Below, piece after piece: positions 1 to 14,400 of a DNA stretch of 64,000 nucleotides (the first letter of the stretch is position 1; each line of letters starts with the position of its first letter). Source of the stretch: Branchiostoma floridae (Eukaryota; Chordata; Leptocardii; Amphioxiformes; Branchiostomatidae); contig NC_049979.1 of assembly GCF_000003815.2 (NCBI RefSeq), positions 11,263,381 to 11,327,380 on the forward strand, read 5' to 3'. The notes beneath the pieces are model-generated. The model did no database searches, was not told where the DNA came from, and saw nothing but the letters and a program-made list of their open reading frames with translations. The translations under genes and the position numbers were made by a program.

Positions 1-3000
1 GCCCCTCGTACTAGGTAATATATTGAAAAAAGAGGTTTATGCCACCTTCAAAATTGCTGTACAAAAAATGAAGAAAAACAGCAGAAGAGATTGATCAATT
101 CCATATCGCAATATGGTAAAACATTTTCTCAGTCATCAGTCTTGACATTTGTTAATATAGCAGCTGTACTTGGCCCACACAATGATGACTGACGGTTACA
201 GAAGAGTATATCTTTGGTCTAAAATAAACATGTGCATCTTGCGAAAATAATGTATTTGACATTGTCGTTCCGACATTTGATTAACTTCCCAGTGTGCGGA
301 CTAAAGCCACGCTTTGATGGGAAATAATGTGGCGCCTGCTAATGACTCACCCAAACACTAATATGTCAGGGGAATCTACTCGGCATGTCATTTGCCCAAC
401 AGATACATTCTTAATTCAGCAAGCTAATAGGTGAACCACAAATCAATGTAATCCGGAAAGAGTAATAGCAGGGTATGAGGAATAATGAGCTTCACGAAAC
501 GTTAATACGTTTTTCTATCATACATTGTACCTTATAGCAATGTTGACTGACATAGACTGAGACAACAGATGTAGTATTATAAACGCTCACACAATGAAAT
601 AATTCTGATATTCCAACATTGGAGCTGGGGACTCGACATTACACGGTAGGATGGCTATTTAATCAACTGAGTAGATTCTGACAAAGGGCACGAATGTATA
701 TTGCAGATGATTATTCCTGACATGATAACATCAACATGTAATCACCTGATTTCTCATGACAATACGTCCTTCATGAGATATATTTTCGCACATGGGCTGT
801 ATATGTGAATAAATTTTATCGTCCATGTTCCATATCAAACGTCATACACTAGATAACAGAACCGGCCTCTGCCGATAGAGTAACGATAGTTACTGCCGCT
901 GATGTAATGATGATTGTCGCCTCCTCCGGCAGACTATTTACAGTTGCATGATTAATCCCGGGGTCAGGAGAAATGGCTTGGCAACAAGATGTAATTGCTA
1001 TCATGTACACCATCTCAATTTCACCCCAGGGAAGTACGTCACGGAGTGTTGATGACACGTAGATTACGTACCGAGTCGATACATGACGGGAAGTCCCGGG
1101 GATACGGAATGAAAACATTGGAACCATTGATGCTCCACTGCGCACGCATGGCGCCAATACAAAGTCGCCTAAAAATTACCTGGGCAAAACAGTAATCCAA
1201 ATGAGTGAAGGTCGTTCGGTATAAGATGAGCCTCGTGCTGTGTTAGGGCGTGGTCACATAGGTCTTGCACGACGATCGCTGACATTTGGGAGGACAAAAA
1301 CGTACGTCTACTGCAAAGTTCCACTGTCTTGGTACACAGAATGCTGTCCGCGGTTGGTTCTGTCACGCGGCTTGAAAATCCTACGGCATCAGAATCGTGC
1401 GACGATCGAACGACCTATGTGACCGCGCACTTAGTTGCACTTATTAGGCTTGCTTGCGACAGGAAACTTTCATATTGATGCACAATTTAGGTTGAAAGTT
1501 ACGCTTGCTCCATCATTTTACATTTGCCAGGACGTCTTAAGTCTCGTATCTATATTCTGACAGAGAAGAACATATGCCCTTCAAGTCAATATCACTGTCA
1601 ATTATTTCGACTATGACGCACTGCTGCGCTGACCTAACCTAATGTGTTTTGTCGTAATCGGCGCCAAGTGTATTGGAAAAGAAAATCATGAATTGTAGCC
1701 TCGGGAGACTGGGGTATGTCCATGTTGTAAGGTCAATATCCTCTCCAGGGGCTCTAGAATAACTTTGTATAACGTTATTACATGGCACGCACGAAGATGT
1801 GTTAAGCCGACAATGGGCTGCAAAAAATGCGCACTTTCTTCCGCATCGATCTCGACAACCGCAGGAATCTCAATAACAATGGAAGGTTGATATCAAGAGA
1901 CAAATTTTTCTATTTTCTGATTTAAAAACAAAACTTCTGGTTAGCGCCAAAGATGTCCTTGGGTAACACGATGCCCCAGAGGTAGTGCTGTGTACCTCAA
2001 AATTGTTTAATTTTAGGTACAGGTCCCGAACTAAACATCCGGTGTGCCTGTACTTGGACAAACTGAAACACTAGAGGACACTACTTTTTCAGGATACAGG
2101 TGCATAAATCTCAAATCAACGATGACAATGGTGATATCGATTATCTTGCAATTGAAAATTGACTAAAAGTCAGTTGGCCACATGTATAACTTCAAGATGG
2201 TTGATCAAACTTAATTAGGTACAGAGACAGGCCAAGATATGTAGCTAAACCCTGTACCTTTACCTGTACCTAAAATTCATTTAGGTACACAGCTCTCCCA
2301 GAAGACGTTTTGCACAACAAAGTCTGGCTGCACGTGCTTTGTCACTGCCGAGGGGCTCAGGTGGTCTGAAAATAGGCAACATCCATCCAGTATCGAGCAT
2401 GCAAATATAAAGCTGTGACGTTGTCGTTACAGCTGTATGAAACCATTAATCCTACCGACTACCAATTTTCTGAGGCCTTCAGTAAAAGTAGACAGTCCTG
2501 AACAGAAACTACATCGATTTCAGTGATCTATATCCTACGCAATATCGCCGCTCTATTACACATTAACGTGACGTATGTTTTTGTTTTTATTACCTGACAA
2601 AATAAACTTAATGATTGTGTCACCGTGATATCACTTTATAAAAAAGCATAATGATACACCCCACCCCTAAATAGATTTACGGTAGACATCAAAACACAAA
2701 CTTTACAGCCGATTTTGAAAAATCATAGGTTTAACTGCGCAGTGAGCACTGCGCACACGTACATAGAAATATGTAGAGGGTAGGGTGTCCAAAATTCATG
2801 GATATCTTCCAACATATTGCTTTGATCCAGCACGTTATAAGCAGCGCTGCCCACTGCCCTTGACTGTTCTTCCAATGCCATTCATTAAGCCATACTTTAA
2901 GACTGCTCAATAATTGATCAGTCCCTCTTTGCTTGATGAGGGGATAATACACATGCCGACGGTCGCTATAACGACCACTAAGAGCAGAGATATCTTACCG

Positions 3001-5357
3001 GTCGTCATGCTCTCTTTTAATCTTCTTCGTGGCAATAAACTCGATACTTCGGCGAAATTGGAAACAAAATCCCCCTTCCCGTGCTGCCCACTTTGCAGTC
3101 TGGTGCTGATAATCAGTGGCTATTACCCTCCATTATAGAAACACCACTGGCGTTATAATTCGCCGAGCCGTGCCCTCAGCCCTTGCAGACTTTAAATCCT
3201 GGTGCCCTGCAGTGCAGCTGACCACCGAGCGGCAGTTTCGATGCTACGGACTTTTAGTCACGACAATCCCCGGTGTGGTCATCTTTCATTACTATCGATC
3301 GGGTATACAAGCGCTAATCACCAAACCAACTCATGCATATGGTGCGGACAAGCTGTACGGTATTTCCCTTGCGAACTGTAGGACTATTTCGCCAGTCTGC
3401 ACCAGTGGCTGGTGTATCGGTAGAAGAGTAAATGGTTCTTGGAACAACTGGGTAGTGGTTTATTATCTCCCAGGCATCCCTGTAGCAGATGGACCGACTG
3501 GCGATGTCGAACGAGGGTGCCAAACACGTCCCGAGGCTCTTGTCAACGTCCACGTAATTGGTGTGTAACAACATGTCGATCGATTCCAAGTTCTTGTTGA
3601 GAATTTGGCAAAACGACTTTCTTCAAAAGATTTTATGTCATCCATGGAGAAAACGTATTGATATGTCTGCTGAACTATCATACTATTACAACATACTCTG
3701 TATCGATGAACCCTGAACAATGTCCTACCAGTTGTGGAATCTACCTCTACTTCAAGCAACTTAAGATTTTTTAATGGTTTAAATCAATTAACGAGGACTC
3801 GCCAATCCACTATCAGTGGCGTCAGACAAGAGCAAATACCCTGCTTGTTGCTGGTCTCAACGGCAAGTCTCATGCAGCAATATGATGAAACAATTTTTCC
3901 TGCCGAAGTAAAACCGATAAAGCAATCGCATTCGAAAGAGCAAATTAGCCAAAGGGATTTCTCATATATGCAAACGCGGGCCCTTGATGTGTTTTAACCT
4001 TATCAATGCACCTAGATATTCATTTGGTGCACAACAATATCGGCCTTGTGCTCTGTATTCCATTTAAATTTTCCAGCATGGTTCAGGTCTACAACTTAAC
4101 TTTTCCTCTCATCATCAGCAGGAATAACAGCTCTAGATAGACCATCAGGGTGGTTGTAACACGTCTTTTCATCAAAATGGCGGCTGTGTAAAAATATTAT
4201 GTAACATTCTTTGTGACACCGTTTGGTAATAATGCATTGCATTGAAACTAAGACAGATAGCTACCATCTTGCGTTGTGGTGACGTGACGCATAAACTGCA
4301 GACAAGTGGTCGCGAACTGACTTCAAGAGCTCGAGTTGTCGTCAACACGTGAGAGAGATTGAATGAATAACGACATCAGTTGAACGTCGAGGCACGTGTG
4401 CCAAAAGTAGCCTGGCTGGTTTGGGGATACAATCTTTCAGCAATGCATTGACCCCGAAAACTGGGCATATTTCCAAGAATGGGAAAAGGTTCTGGAATTG
4501 ACTTCTTGATTATGGGGTGTAGACTTCTAGTATACGTCTATTGTCTATGTGTTAAACGTTGTAATCCTGATATCACTAACCTGATTCAAGTCTAATAATC
4601 AATATATGGTACCAGCGGGAATTCCTCTTTCAGGCCTCAATCTCTTTAAAAGTAATTCACTGGCATAAACCATCTTAAACTGCCATTTGTATTATTGTAT
4701 GTACTGTCTGCCTCTATGTTGGAGCAGGCCCAGCACACGCAAGTAGATATTGCTGAAAGGTAACGCTGGTATTCGGTACTAATTCAATTCGCACCCACCA
4801 TTTTTGTTCGGCACATCCAAGGAAATGTCAAATGAAGTTCTATTCTAGCTCTGACTACAACATTCAAAGTTTCCGACAGAGGGCACGCTTGCCGCATCAT
4901 GAAGTCTCCTCAACTTACTTTTAACTAAGTTAGTTTTTAATGGGATATAGCGTGATTTCGCCATGTAAGCCAATACAGCACCAAATGGTAGAAATCGTTA
5001 CCGGCGCATATGTCTACCTCTTTTGATAAATATTTCATTTCATCTGGTATCACTGCATTAGAAGGCAGCTCTTTTGTAATATCGGTCTGACTAATAAATA
5101 GCGGGCAGGTGGACGTTTTGGTGGTGAAAATCTTTTCTCACTCAGGCTTGTGAGTGGAGATGGAGGGGCCGGACCTTGCAGGGCCGCCGGTGGCGCTTCC
5201 CATCACGCCAGCCAATCGATACGTGCTGTGCTGCCAAGCGTGAGTTAATATTCGCGGTACCATGTTCCCCTTCGCCGGCCCAACCGACGCAGGGATAGGT
5301 CTGTTCAACGCGTGCTCATGCAGCTCAGGCGGGTTGCGGCAAAGTGTGCTGCCGAGG
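1..5357. other. Upstream region, no supported gene
   Basis: AT-rich DNA with only short chance ORFs. It holds an inverted repeat at 1989-2291 and an unassigned open stretch at 3116-3760. About 300 bases before the receptor start (5130-5340) the DNA becomes GC-rich, which fits a promoter or 5' UTR, but I see no TATA box or other core element I would call. Confidence 0.5.
1989..2291. repeat. Inverted repeat, about 300 bp between outer ends
   Basis: The left arm (1989-2024) begins TGTGTACCTC and ends TTTTAGGTACAGGT. The right arm (2262-2291) is its near reverse complement, beginning ACCTGTACCTAAAATT and ending TTTAGGTACACA. Each arm itself is roughly palindromic (GTACCT...AGGTAC). Likely ends of a small non-autonomous DNA element. 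Confidence 0.55.
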
Positions 5358-5439
5358 ATGGTCGTGCTGAGCCTCGGAGTGGCCGTCCTTCTGTGCTGTT
5401 CTACAGCCATCTCAGACCACATGGTGGACGTGCCGTTAG
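5358..5439 (+). CDS. GRID-like exon 1: start codon and signal peptide
   Basis: Encodes [17 protein letters not shown], a compact hydrophobic signal peptide, followed by [11 protein letters not shown], which runs into the first beta strand of the amino-terminal domain. The ATG at 5358 has A at -3 and G at +4, a strong Kozak context. An in-frame ATG at 5262 (A at -3, T at +4) would add 32 residues that are not signal-like; an in-frame TGA lies about 20 nt before it. I prefer 5358 because it places the hydrophobic core at the N-terminus. The donor is TTAG|GTGAGT and leaves phase 1. Any 5' UTR exon further upstream is not visible. Confidence 0.8.
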
Positions 5440-8400
5440 GTGAGTAACTCGATCAGGTGTTTCTGTCTACAGCCTGACACCATACGCGCTGTGCGCGCTA
5501 GTTTCACGAATGGGTTGGCATATTATACCCCTACAGCAGACCTGCAAGGCAATGTAAATCCTAAACACTCAATGAGGCAAGCAGAAAAGCTGACCCGTGT
5601 TTTCGATCAGGATTCTCATTGTAAGCAAGATATTCCCTCTTGTCGATACTATTCTCCTGCAGCTACATTAATCTATTAGCTGATTGTGCTTGCGAACAAA
5701 ATGTTATTCTGCTTGCCGACAGACTGTCGTATTCCGTGCCTGTGAGCAATCGTGCACATGATCCGCTACTTTGCTTGTTCATTTATTCCACGTTGCCTCT
5801 ACCTTTTCATCGCCTTGCTCGTCTTTTGTCTGAAGACGTTTCCAGTTTGTAGATTGGCGAACAGCGTACAGTAACTGAGAGGATACATATCATATCGGCA
5901 ACGATATTATACTTGTACATATGCATGGGGACAATCGAGTCTTTACTGTACTGTAACAAAAGTTGTAGAACGTGTGCCGTGAAAACATGTCCGGGGTATT
6001 GAATGCCATCTTATGATTGAGACCCCAGCTGGCTATGCAGTTTGGACAATTTCCATTTAGAACTCCCCTTGCGCCAGCCGATCTTCGGGTTTAGGCTACA
6101 CACCCTCGTAATCAAGCGTTGAGAATAGGGTCTATGGTTTAGCAGGATTGTCTTGTGAAACATATCTAATGTAGCTTGTGACAGAGTATAACAAACACAG
6201 GGCAGAAACCATTCTTGTCACTCAATTTGTTCACATTGTAGAAACAACACAGTCGTTGGCAAGGTGCAAGACACTAGACATTTAAGAAAGCTTTCAATGA
6301 TATAATTCTTCTTACTAAATGGGTATAAACGTTGACCAAGTATTTCTAAGAAACGGACTCTTCAGAGATCACCGGGGTTGGTTTGTGTCATTGTTTTCGG
6401 GTCGACAGTTTTCCGGAATATACCTTGTTTTCTGCGCAGCTTTTCTCCACCCAAGTCCTATTACTAACACCATTCAAGCAGCATGTTGAGCGTTAGATGA
6501 TGGATGTAACAGAGCTACTTATGTTAAGCCAGTGGCTTAGATGCATCTTGTGACCACAGCGTAAGCTTACATTGTGCCGATAAACAGCCACGGCAATGTT
6601 TTACAGCTGCCGTGCAGCGCACCCATCTCTGTCACTTGCCCGGTACGATAGCTCTTCTTGAATGAAAGGCCACAGACAGAGCCCCGGGCCTTGGCAATTC
6701 TTCACACTCGAGTCGCTACAAAATTAGATACCTTGATTCTAGGGTATACTTTGCTAATGATACCTTATCAATTCAAGAAAAATGACGTTGCTCTTCCTCT
6801 GGACGACCTCCAGCTCAGTCCTCACCTCTGCGCGACCTCCGGGTCTCCCAGATGGTGCTGATTTCTATTTTTCATGGCTTTCTTATTGCGTTCTTGGCAG
6901 ACAGAGCACATATCGGGCTTCTGCCAGGTGGCATCGTGGTACGTTTTTATGAAACATTGGTTTAAGGTATATTGTATCCTCTATCTCCAGGCGCTATTTT
7001 CGAAGACGAAAAGACCCTTCAAGAGGAGGAGGCTTTTCGTTACGCCGTGGATCAGATCAACGCAGACCGGACTATCCTCCCGAAGGCTCGGCTAGTCCCC
7101 CGTCTGGTTCACTTGGACAAGGGGGATCCGCTTTTGGCAATCAGGAAAGGTATGTGTGCTGTAATAGGTAGTTCCCGTACAAGGATCGGATACTTTATCA
7201 CATTTATCAGCAAATCGAAATATAAATGGCGCGAACTTACTCCCCGACGCCTTCCCTTTCATATATCAAATAGGAAAGGACATGGGAGCAACCATGGGCC
7301 TGGGCATTAGCTAGCTGGTACAGGGATGAACTTGATATTCGCACTGGGTGTCATTCCAGACTAGTGCTTCAGGTTTAGTGTGGTGTATTTGAAGAGGCAG
7401 GCGAAGAAAATGACCAAACAGGATCCATGGCCATTAACTTCTCGGGTAACCTCCGTGCTGGCTGCTGACGAGTCGTGTGATTTTTGATGAGTTGGGGCCG
7501 ATCAATATCCGGAGGTCCGTGGGCCGAACGCCCGCCTCTCACCTCTAGAGGTGCGGAGTTAATCACGAAGATCACGGTCAGAATAAGGGGATTCAATACA
7601 GTCCAGTCAGGATAAGATCTGCTGTTATCTGGTTCAGCTAATACTTCAGCACCAAGGAGAGATACGCCCAGTCGTTTTACCGCAAATTGGCACCCCGGTG
7701 TGAACAGCACAGAGAGACGCTGGGCTATGATTAGCACGGCAGATGGGGGACCTCAAAGTGCATGTGACAAGTAAATAGAAGATAATTGTTCCCGTAAAGG
7801 TTGAGTTAGCACTGAGTTGACAATATTATTAATGAGTCATCTGATTCCATTATCTGTAATGGCCATATAGCTGTCAGTGATCGCAAATAGAAATCATGAA
7901 AGTAAGGAATTTCAATATCTGTTTAATTTTCACAGGAGGTTTTTCATTAGGTTCAGATTGTATGAACATGAGGGTTTGAGACAAATCGTAGCATGGTTAC
8001 AGACAGAATGTACTGTGTAACGAGAAAAATAGAACCTGATTTTTTTACACGAACAACCCTTCATAGTCCCTCCATCGGCAAAGTCAAGTGCACTTAAAAT
8101 GCAAATTGAAACTTTGTCTCTACACCGAGCCAGCTTGTAAAAGACAGAAATGCAAACAGTCTTTTGAACTTCTAGATGGCGCCGATAATGCCTTTAACCC
8201 CAAAGGCCATGTTCAGGGGTTATTTTAGATGATAGTTATCGACTAATCAAAGTGACAGCTCTTATCAAATCATATCAGGGGCTGTGACGTCCTCCATGAA
8301 TAGCAACGATTGCCTGGACTGAGCGAGTTTACGTCCGCGGAAATAGATATGGCAAATCGAGCGGTACGTCTGAGATAAAACCGGGGCATGGATAGGGCTG

Positions 8401-11400
8401 ATAACGTATTGCTATTTTGATAAGCGGTGTCATATTCAATTAAGACGACGACCGATTTAAACACCTGTGACACTTTGCGATCCAACTGTGTGAGGGAAAA
8501 CTCCGAGTGGACGTTGGTACGAATAAATCACTCCTGTACCTCCTCTTATCATTCTTCTAGTCTTTTAAATGGAAATTAGTCCCTTTGGAGATTGGGTGTT
8601 TTACGTCATAACTAGCAATCGTTGTCTGATCGGTATCTTTGTAAAAACTGGGTGTGCAGACCCGGGGTCGATGTGAACCCGACTACCTCAGCTTCATCTG
8701 CATGCCAGGCGGCGCCTCCGGTGTATTTATATTCTCGGTGCCAATTCGTTTTTATTATGCTCTGACAGGTGATATTAGTATCTTGATAACGGAGCAAAAG
8801 TGGAAATATCCCGTTGTCCTTTCTAGAATTACAATTTACATGGGCGGTGTGGAGCTTAATGCTACTGTGATAACTTTATAACATGACGCAGCCAGGCCCT
8901 ATGAAGTGTCGGATGTGATTTAAAACTCATGGACTTCGCTTCTAGATGAATTTCTATGGTAGATTCAACTTTAAAAGTAAACTTTCCCATAAATCTAATG
9001 CAATAGAAGCACTAATACCCAATAATAGTAGGTTATGGTGTCGTGTTGACTGTGGATTTTATCTCGTCTATAACTGCAGGGTAAGTGGGAAGACCACATG
9101 TGAGAGCCGTTTTATCCGCCTCTCGCAAATCCTATCACCAGAAATTACGCACCATTTCACAAAGATAAACAACGCAACAAGCTGTGTCAACGAAATGTTA
9201 TCTGTCAACCATGTGTTCCTGAACTTAAGTATTTCAAATATCCATATAAGAATGTAGTTAAAAAGAACCCATCATTATTATGATAGGCGGGACAATAAAA
9301 TGCTTGTATTTCGCACCATAACCAAATGTCGTCAATTGTGATGACGTTTACTTTATCGAATATTATGGCCAGAGTGAAGTTTACAGTCGGTGGAAAAGTA
9401 CACGTGGGGTCATGATGTTGGCATTCTTAGAAGTGACATTTTCTCCATCATCAGCATTGCTTACTTGAATGATTTTACTTAATTTGACTGAATCTATTTT
9501 GTCTTGTGGATTCCGTCGTCAAAACGTAGCTGTATCTCCGCGTAAACATTATGGCACACGTTTGTAGACGTCTGTTCCCTTGCCTCGGTATACCAGGACA
9601 AAAGATACAAAAAACTGTAGCCCTGCTGCAGTGCCAAGGTCACACACCTGGGGCCCAAAGTGGAATTTACCTTCGTCTTTTCAATATCTACCCACATATA
9701 AACGCCGTTACAATCCATCCAGAGGTTTAAAAGTTATACCGAACACAAACAGACGGACAGACAGACACACCGAAACAATATCTCAATTTTTCATGAAGGT
9801 TACAACATCCCTGTCGTCTACGAAGAAAGGCAGTGTTGGCTTTGCGCAACTAGCCCCTCTGGTCAGGAGACCGTGCTAGGTGTTGTGACCTGTTTCTGCC
9901 ACATGCGTTTGATGTACATGACATTTGCTCCATATGGAAACATCACAAACTTCAAGCTGCCTCCTTTATGGACCACGCTCCAAGAGAACTCTGGCTTTGC
10001 GGAGAGCACGTTTTTATAGCTGGAATTTTTAAAATGTTCTCTTAGATGCACACTAAATCCATCCCTCATATAAAATACTGTCTATAAAAGTAGTGCCCAA
10101 AGGTCTACACGAGCTACCCAGGCTAGCGTCACCTACGTAAGGAAAATACCTTTGGACAGACGTTACTGTATACGAGTAAGCTGTGATATGTGTTAGATTC
10201 GTACCGTTTGCTTTAACTGTCTGCTACTTTACTTTAGGGTGCAATATAACTTTCACACATTAACCAACGGTTCGTTTAATGTCTATTTATAGTTAAAACA
10301 ATCAACGTTTATAGTTAAAGCAATATTTGCCCATGAATGGTTCTTTATATCATCAATGTTTATCATCAAACCAATCATGTCCAAAAAACTCAAGTGGTAT
10401 CTGACATCAACAAATGGCGCTCAGTAGTGGGAGACAAAAACAAACGCCACACAATAGACATTCATGTCCAGATCCTATGTGGAACAGTTTGAAATATGAC
10501 ATGCGATTGGCAGCTACGAAAACTTTTTGACAGGAGGCTTTTGGCTACATGTCAACTTGAATAGATATAACATTTTATGTAATGTGTATGCGGTTTGTCG
10601 TTTTGTGTTCAGGAAGGTACGAGAGTATATGTTAGATATTGGACTAAGTAAAGTATCAAAGTGACCTACCCGTGTTAACATAACGCTCATGTTGTTAATG
10701 TTAACATGATTTTGGTGATACCAGCCTGTAAGCCTGTAATCGAATCAGAACTGACAAGTGAGTTAACAATTAGTTTTTGTTACAAGACTTGTGGTTCCCA
10801 GCGCGCCTCCCGTTCATCAGGATTAAAATATGTCACATTTGTGGAAATCAGCACGACCGGGACTGGTGCCAAAAGTTATCAATTAAGAGTGGATTAGGCG
10901 TACCGAACGCCTGGTGCAGATAATGGCTGCAACGGCTTGATATAAAACTAACATATGATAAACACACAATTACCATTAAGCTGCTGTTTACCTGGAATAA
11001 TTAATGACGCAAAAATATAATTGCTTTCTTGATACAGGCACTGAGAGATTAATCTGTTTTTAACATAAGTGCCGCATTTTACTTTCTAATTAGGAATTTC
11101 GGATGATGCTCATCTTGCCTGTGAAGTATGAGTCATAACTTAAAGTTAAACAAAGCTATTTATATAATCTGTAACCAAGGACGATTATCAATGCATGATG
11201 TCTCGGGTAATATATATTACTTAGACATGTCACCATGAAATATTCTGATTATGCAGATGGCTTTCAGATGTACATCTTGAACTAACTTACACATCTCGCA
11301 ATGTGGACAATTCAAGCATCTACTACCTACTAGTAGAAGAATAATGGCACCTTTACAATAATCAGGCAAATTAGAGATCTATTTGCAGAATTGGGAAATA

Positions 11401-14400
11401 CTAATCTTCCACCTGCCAAAAATTGCATAAGTTATATGTATTTGAGTCCCATATTTGGTCACATGCTAGGAGGCCACCCACCAACATACCAAATGTCAAA
11501 GAAGTACAACAAAAGTCCGGAAACACAAACACACAAAACTATATCTCTATTGTTCATGGACGAGATAAAAGCATAGTAATGATCCACACATACCCACACA
11601 TATCACTGGCCCAGTGAGAGGTACTCAGCTATGAAATAATGATTTAGAGTTGCTAATCAAAGTTGCTGCTGGGCACTGAACTTCAGGATTGATTTTGACA
11701 CAGAAAACCATAGAAAAATTAAGAATTTCATTTTGATCATAATGAAAATCTCTATTGGATTATTTGCTAGTGCTATAGCAAATCCCTTATCTGTATACAA
11801 TATAAAACGTTATCCTATACACGACACTATCTCTGTGAATCCCTGGTTTGTACAGAACTCTATGCCGGTTTGATGACCTTGTGTTCTGAGCTGAGCACCT
11901 CTCAATGAGGCAGTGATGTCCGGCCATGTGTGGCGGATTATTCCTGTGCTAGATTGCACCTTGGTCGTTACAGTTTAAGGACCAATTATTTTATGTGTCA
12001 ATTTTGTAAACTCAATTACCTTACCTTGTAGTTTGCTTCCATCCATAGTTTGTATATGTACGAAACACACCGCGATGCTCAGGTGCGCATTAAAGTCGGT
12101 CTTCATGAAAGACTGTAATCTTGTTTTCATGTAGAGGAGGCAACCTCATGAAACTGTGTTTACTTATGCGAGGGGTAATGCCGTGCCTATCACTCAGTAA
12201 AAGTTGGAGTGCATCGTGCAGATCCAATTTCGCGAACAAGATTACAGAACGTAATTCACGAGAAAGCCTCCACAGTGCAGTTTAAAAGGCTCCAGTGGTG
12301 CCCACGGTGTGCTTTATTACAATCCGTTAGTGTGGCCGCGATATGCATTTCGCGCAGATATCATCTCTTGTGTTCCAGTGCCCTAAAGCTTATTCCCGCA
12401 CCACAATTACATAATGTCATATGGAGTCAGTTTTATCTAGATGGCTGATCTCCAGAGGCTTTACTGATGTGGTGACATGCTACCGAGGCCTATCAGCGAC
12501 CTGGTGCTTAATATCGACCGACCCAGCGAGGATTTCACATTTTCTCTAATAACGTTGCAATAGCCAGTGAGCTAAATGCGTCACTATTGTATTGATTCGT
12601 TATTAGTTGTGATAGAATCGTGAGAGGCTGCGATGAAGAGGAAGGGTCCCTAAATGGGACCGTTGATGGAACGAGTATATATAAGATATGTGGCGATAGC
12701 TTACGTACAACATGGCAGTTGATCGGGTGTTATTGAATCGCCTTGAAATGGGGCAATGGACCGTCAAGGCCAACGGCTTCTTATATCTTGGAATACATGT
12801 TCCATACCGTTCCTCTAAAGCTGCGACGGCTGAATTAGATTCCACTCTTTCACGAGACCTTGAACACAGAGGAAGAGTAAAGAATGTTTAGTTCCTTGGC
12901 TTTACGCGGGCTCATTTTGACGTTGGCCTGTTGTGTAGGAAAAATGGAGCACTGAACCGTCATGTTTCCTTATACACCATGGCCAAACATAGCAAGGCCA
13001 CAGTCTGAACTGTGCGCACAGAATTCCGTTAATAGTTTCATCAGATCGATACATGACTGCATTACAAAGCTATTCACGACCAGGACCCTGTCTGCTGTAA
13101 GAGGTAGAGCCAGTCAGTTTTGCCTTGAGGAAGTGTCAAACGGTCACCAAAACATCGACTGTCATAACTCTTTTGTTGGGACTAAACAACTTCATATTCT
13201 CTGCTTTGCGATACACATTTATCCTTTCGTTGGGAGTACTACGTCATTCCAGGAGCGCACACCTTGTTGAAGATCTTGCGACGACACTCCCCAAACTGTG
13301 ATTCCCTGGGAGATGTATTGCTGTAAAAAAAAAAAACCTTCAACAAGACCCAGGACACTGATGCAGTAACTTGAAATATCTCCACATAACCGGAAATAGT
13401 GAAAGTCCTTCCGTGGTCAGAAGAAGACAGCATGCGGGATCTGATTTGCAGCAGCATATAACGTACATGAGGCAGCCAATACAAGAAGCAAGACTCAATG
13501 ATGTATGGTGGTATCCGATCGCGTTAACTTCCTGTGTACAGTTTATTCGACTGGCATGTTTACATATCAGTGACTTTGATATGCGACCATTGCGAATCAG
13601 TTACTATTGACATGTGCTTGTTTCGCTTTGTTCAGTTCATTCTACTGACGCTGAAGAATAGTAACGGATGCCTCTAGAAACGTCCGAAAGTAACCTCCGT
13701 ACGCGTATCTTATCCAGTTGTTATTGAGATTGATTTGTTTTTATAGGCTGTTATGTAGGTTTGTGGAGAAATGATTTACCGTGAAGACACAGGTCGCTTC
13801 TTCCTTTAGTAACCGTCAATATGTCTTCGTCCAGGTTGCAATTTGATGGCAGATGGGATTGCCGCCATAGTGAGTTCTACCTCCTGCCCCACCAACATCG
13901 CCCTGCAGTCGGTGTGCAACGCCATGCACGTGCCGCTCGTCTTCGTAGCACGTGACAACTGCCAGGTCACAGCGGGCAGGAAATACACACTGAGCATGCG
14001 CCCGGAAGCCTCAGGAATCGACAGGGCTTTAGCTGACGTCATCATTCAACAAAGGTGGAGGAGCATGGTCGTGTTCTATGACGACTATTATGGTATGTAT
14101 TACCACAGTTATGTATCTTCGTACAGATATCAAAGATATATTTTGTAGTAAGCTAGATTCTGGAACAACGCTTAAATTTTTTCTTATAGGAACTATGAAT
14201 GCTGATTTCTTTCTCAACGTCATTGTGATAACTTTTCTGTTTACCAATTTTTCAAACTTCCTCGCAATCATTCCAGATTGCTCCCATAAGACGACAAAAA
14301 TGTTTGTCCCAAAGGGAATTACATGCTTGAACAACTATTCAAGAGTTCTGGTAGACACTCACAGGCCGAGCTATCGATATCGATTGAGATGAGTGCATCA

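Noticed and set aside
7375-7737. 120-codon minus-strand ORF in intron 2
   Set aside because: No recognisable motif, and it lies inside an intron of a well-supported gene.
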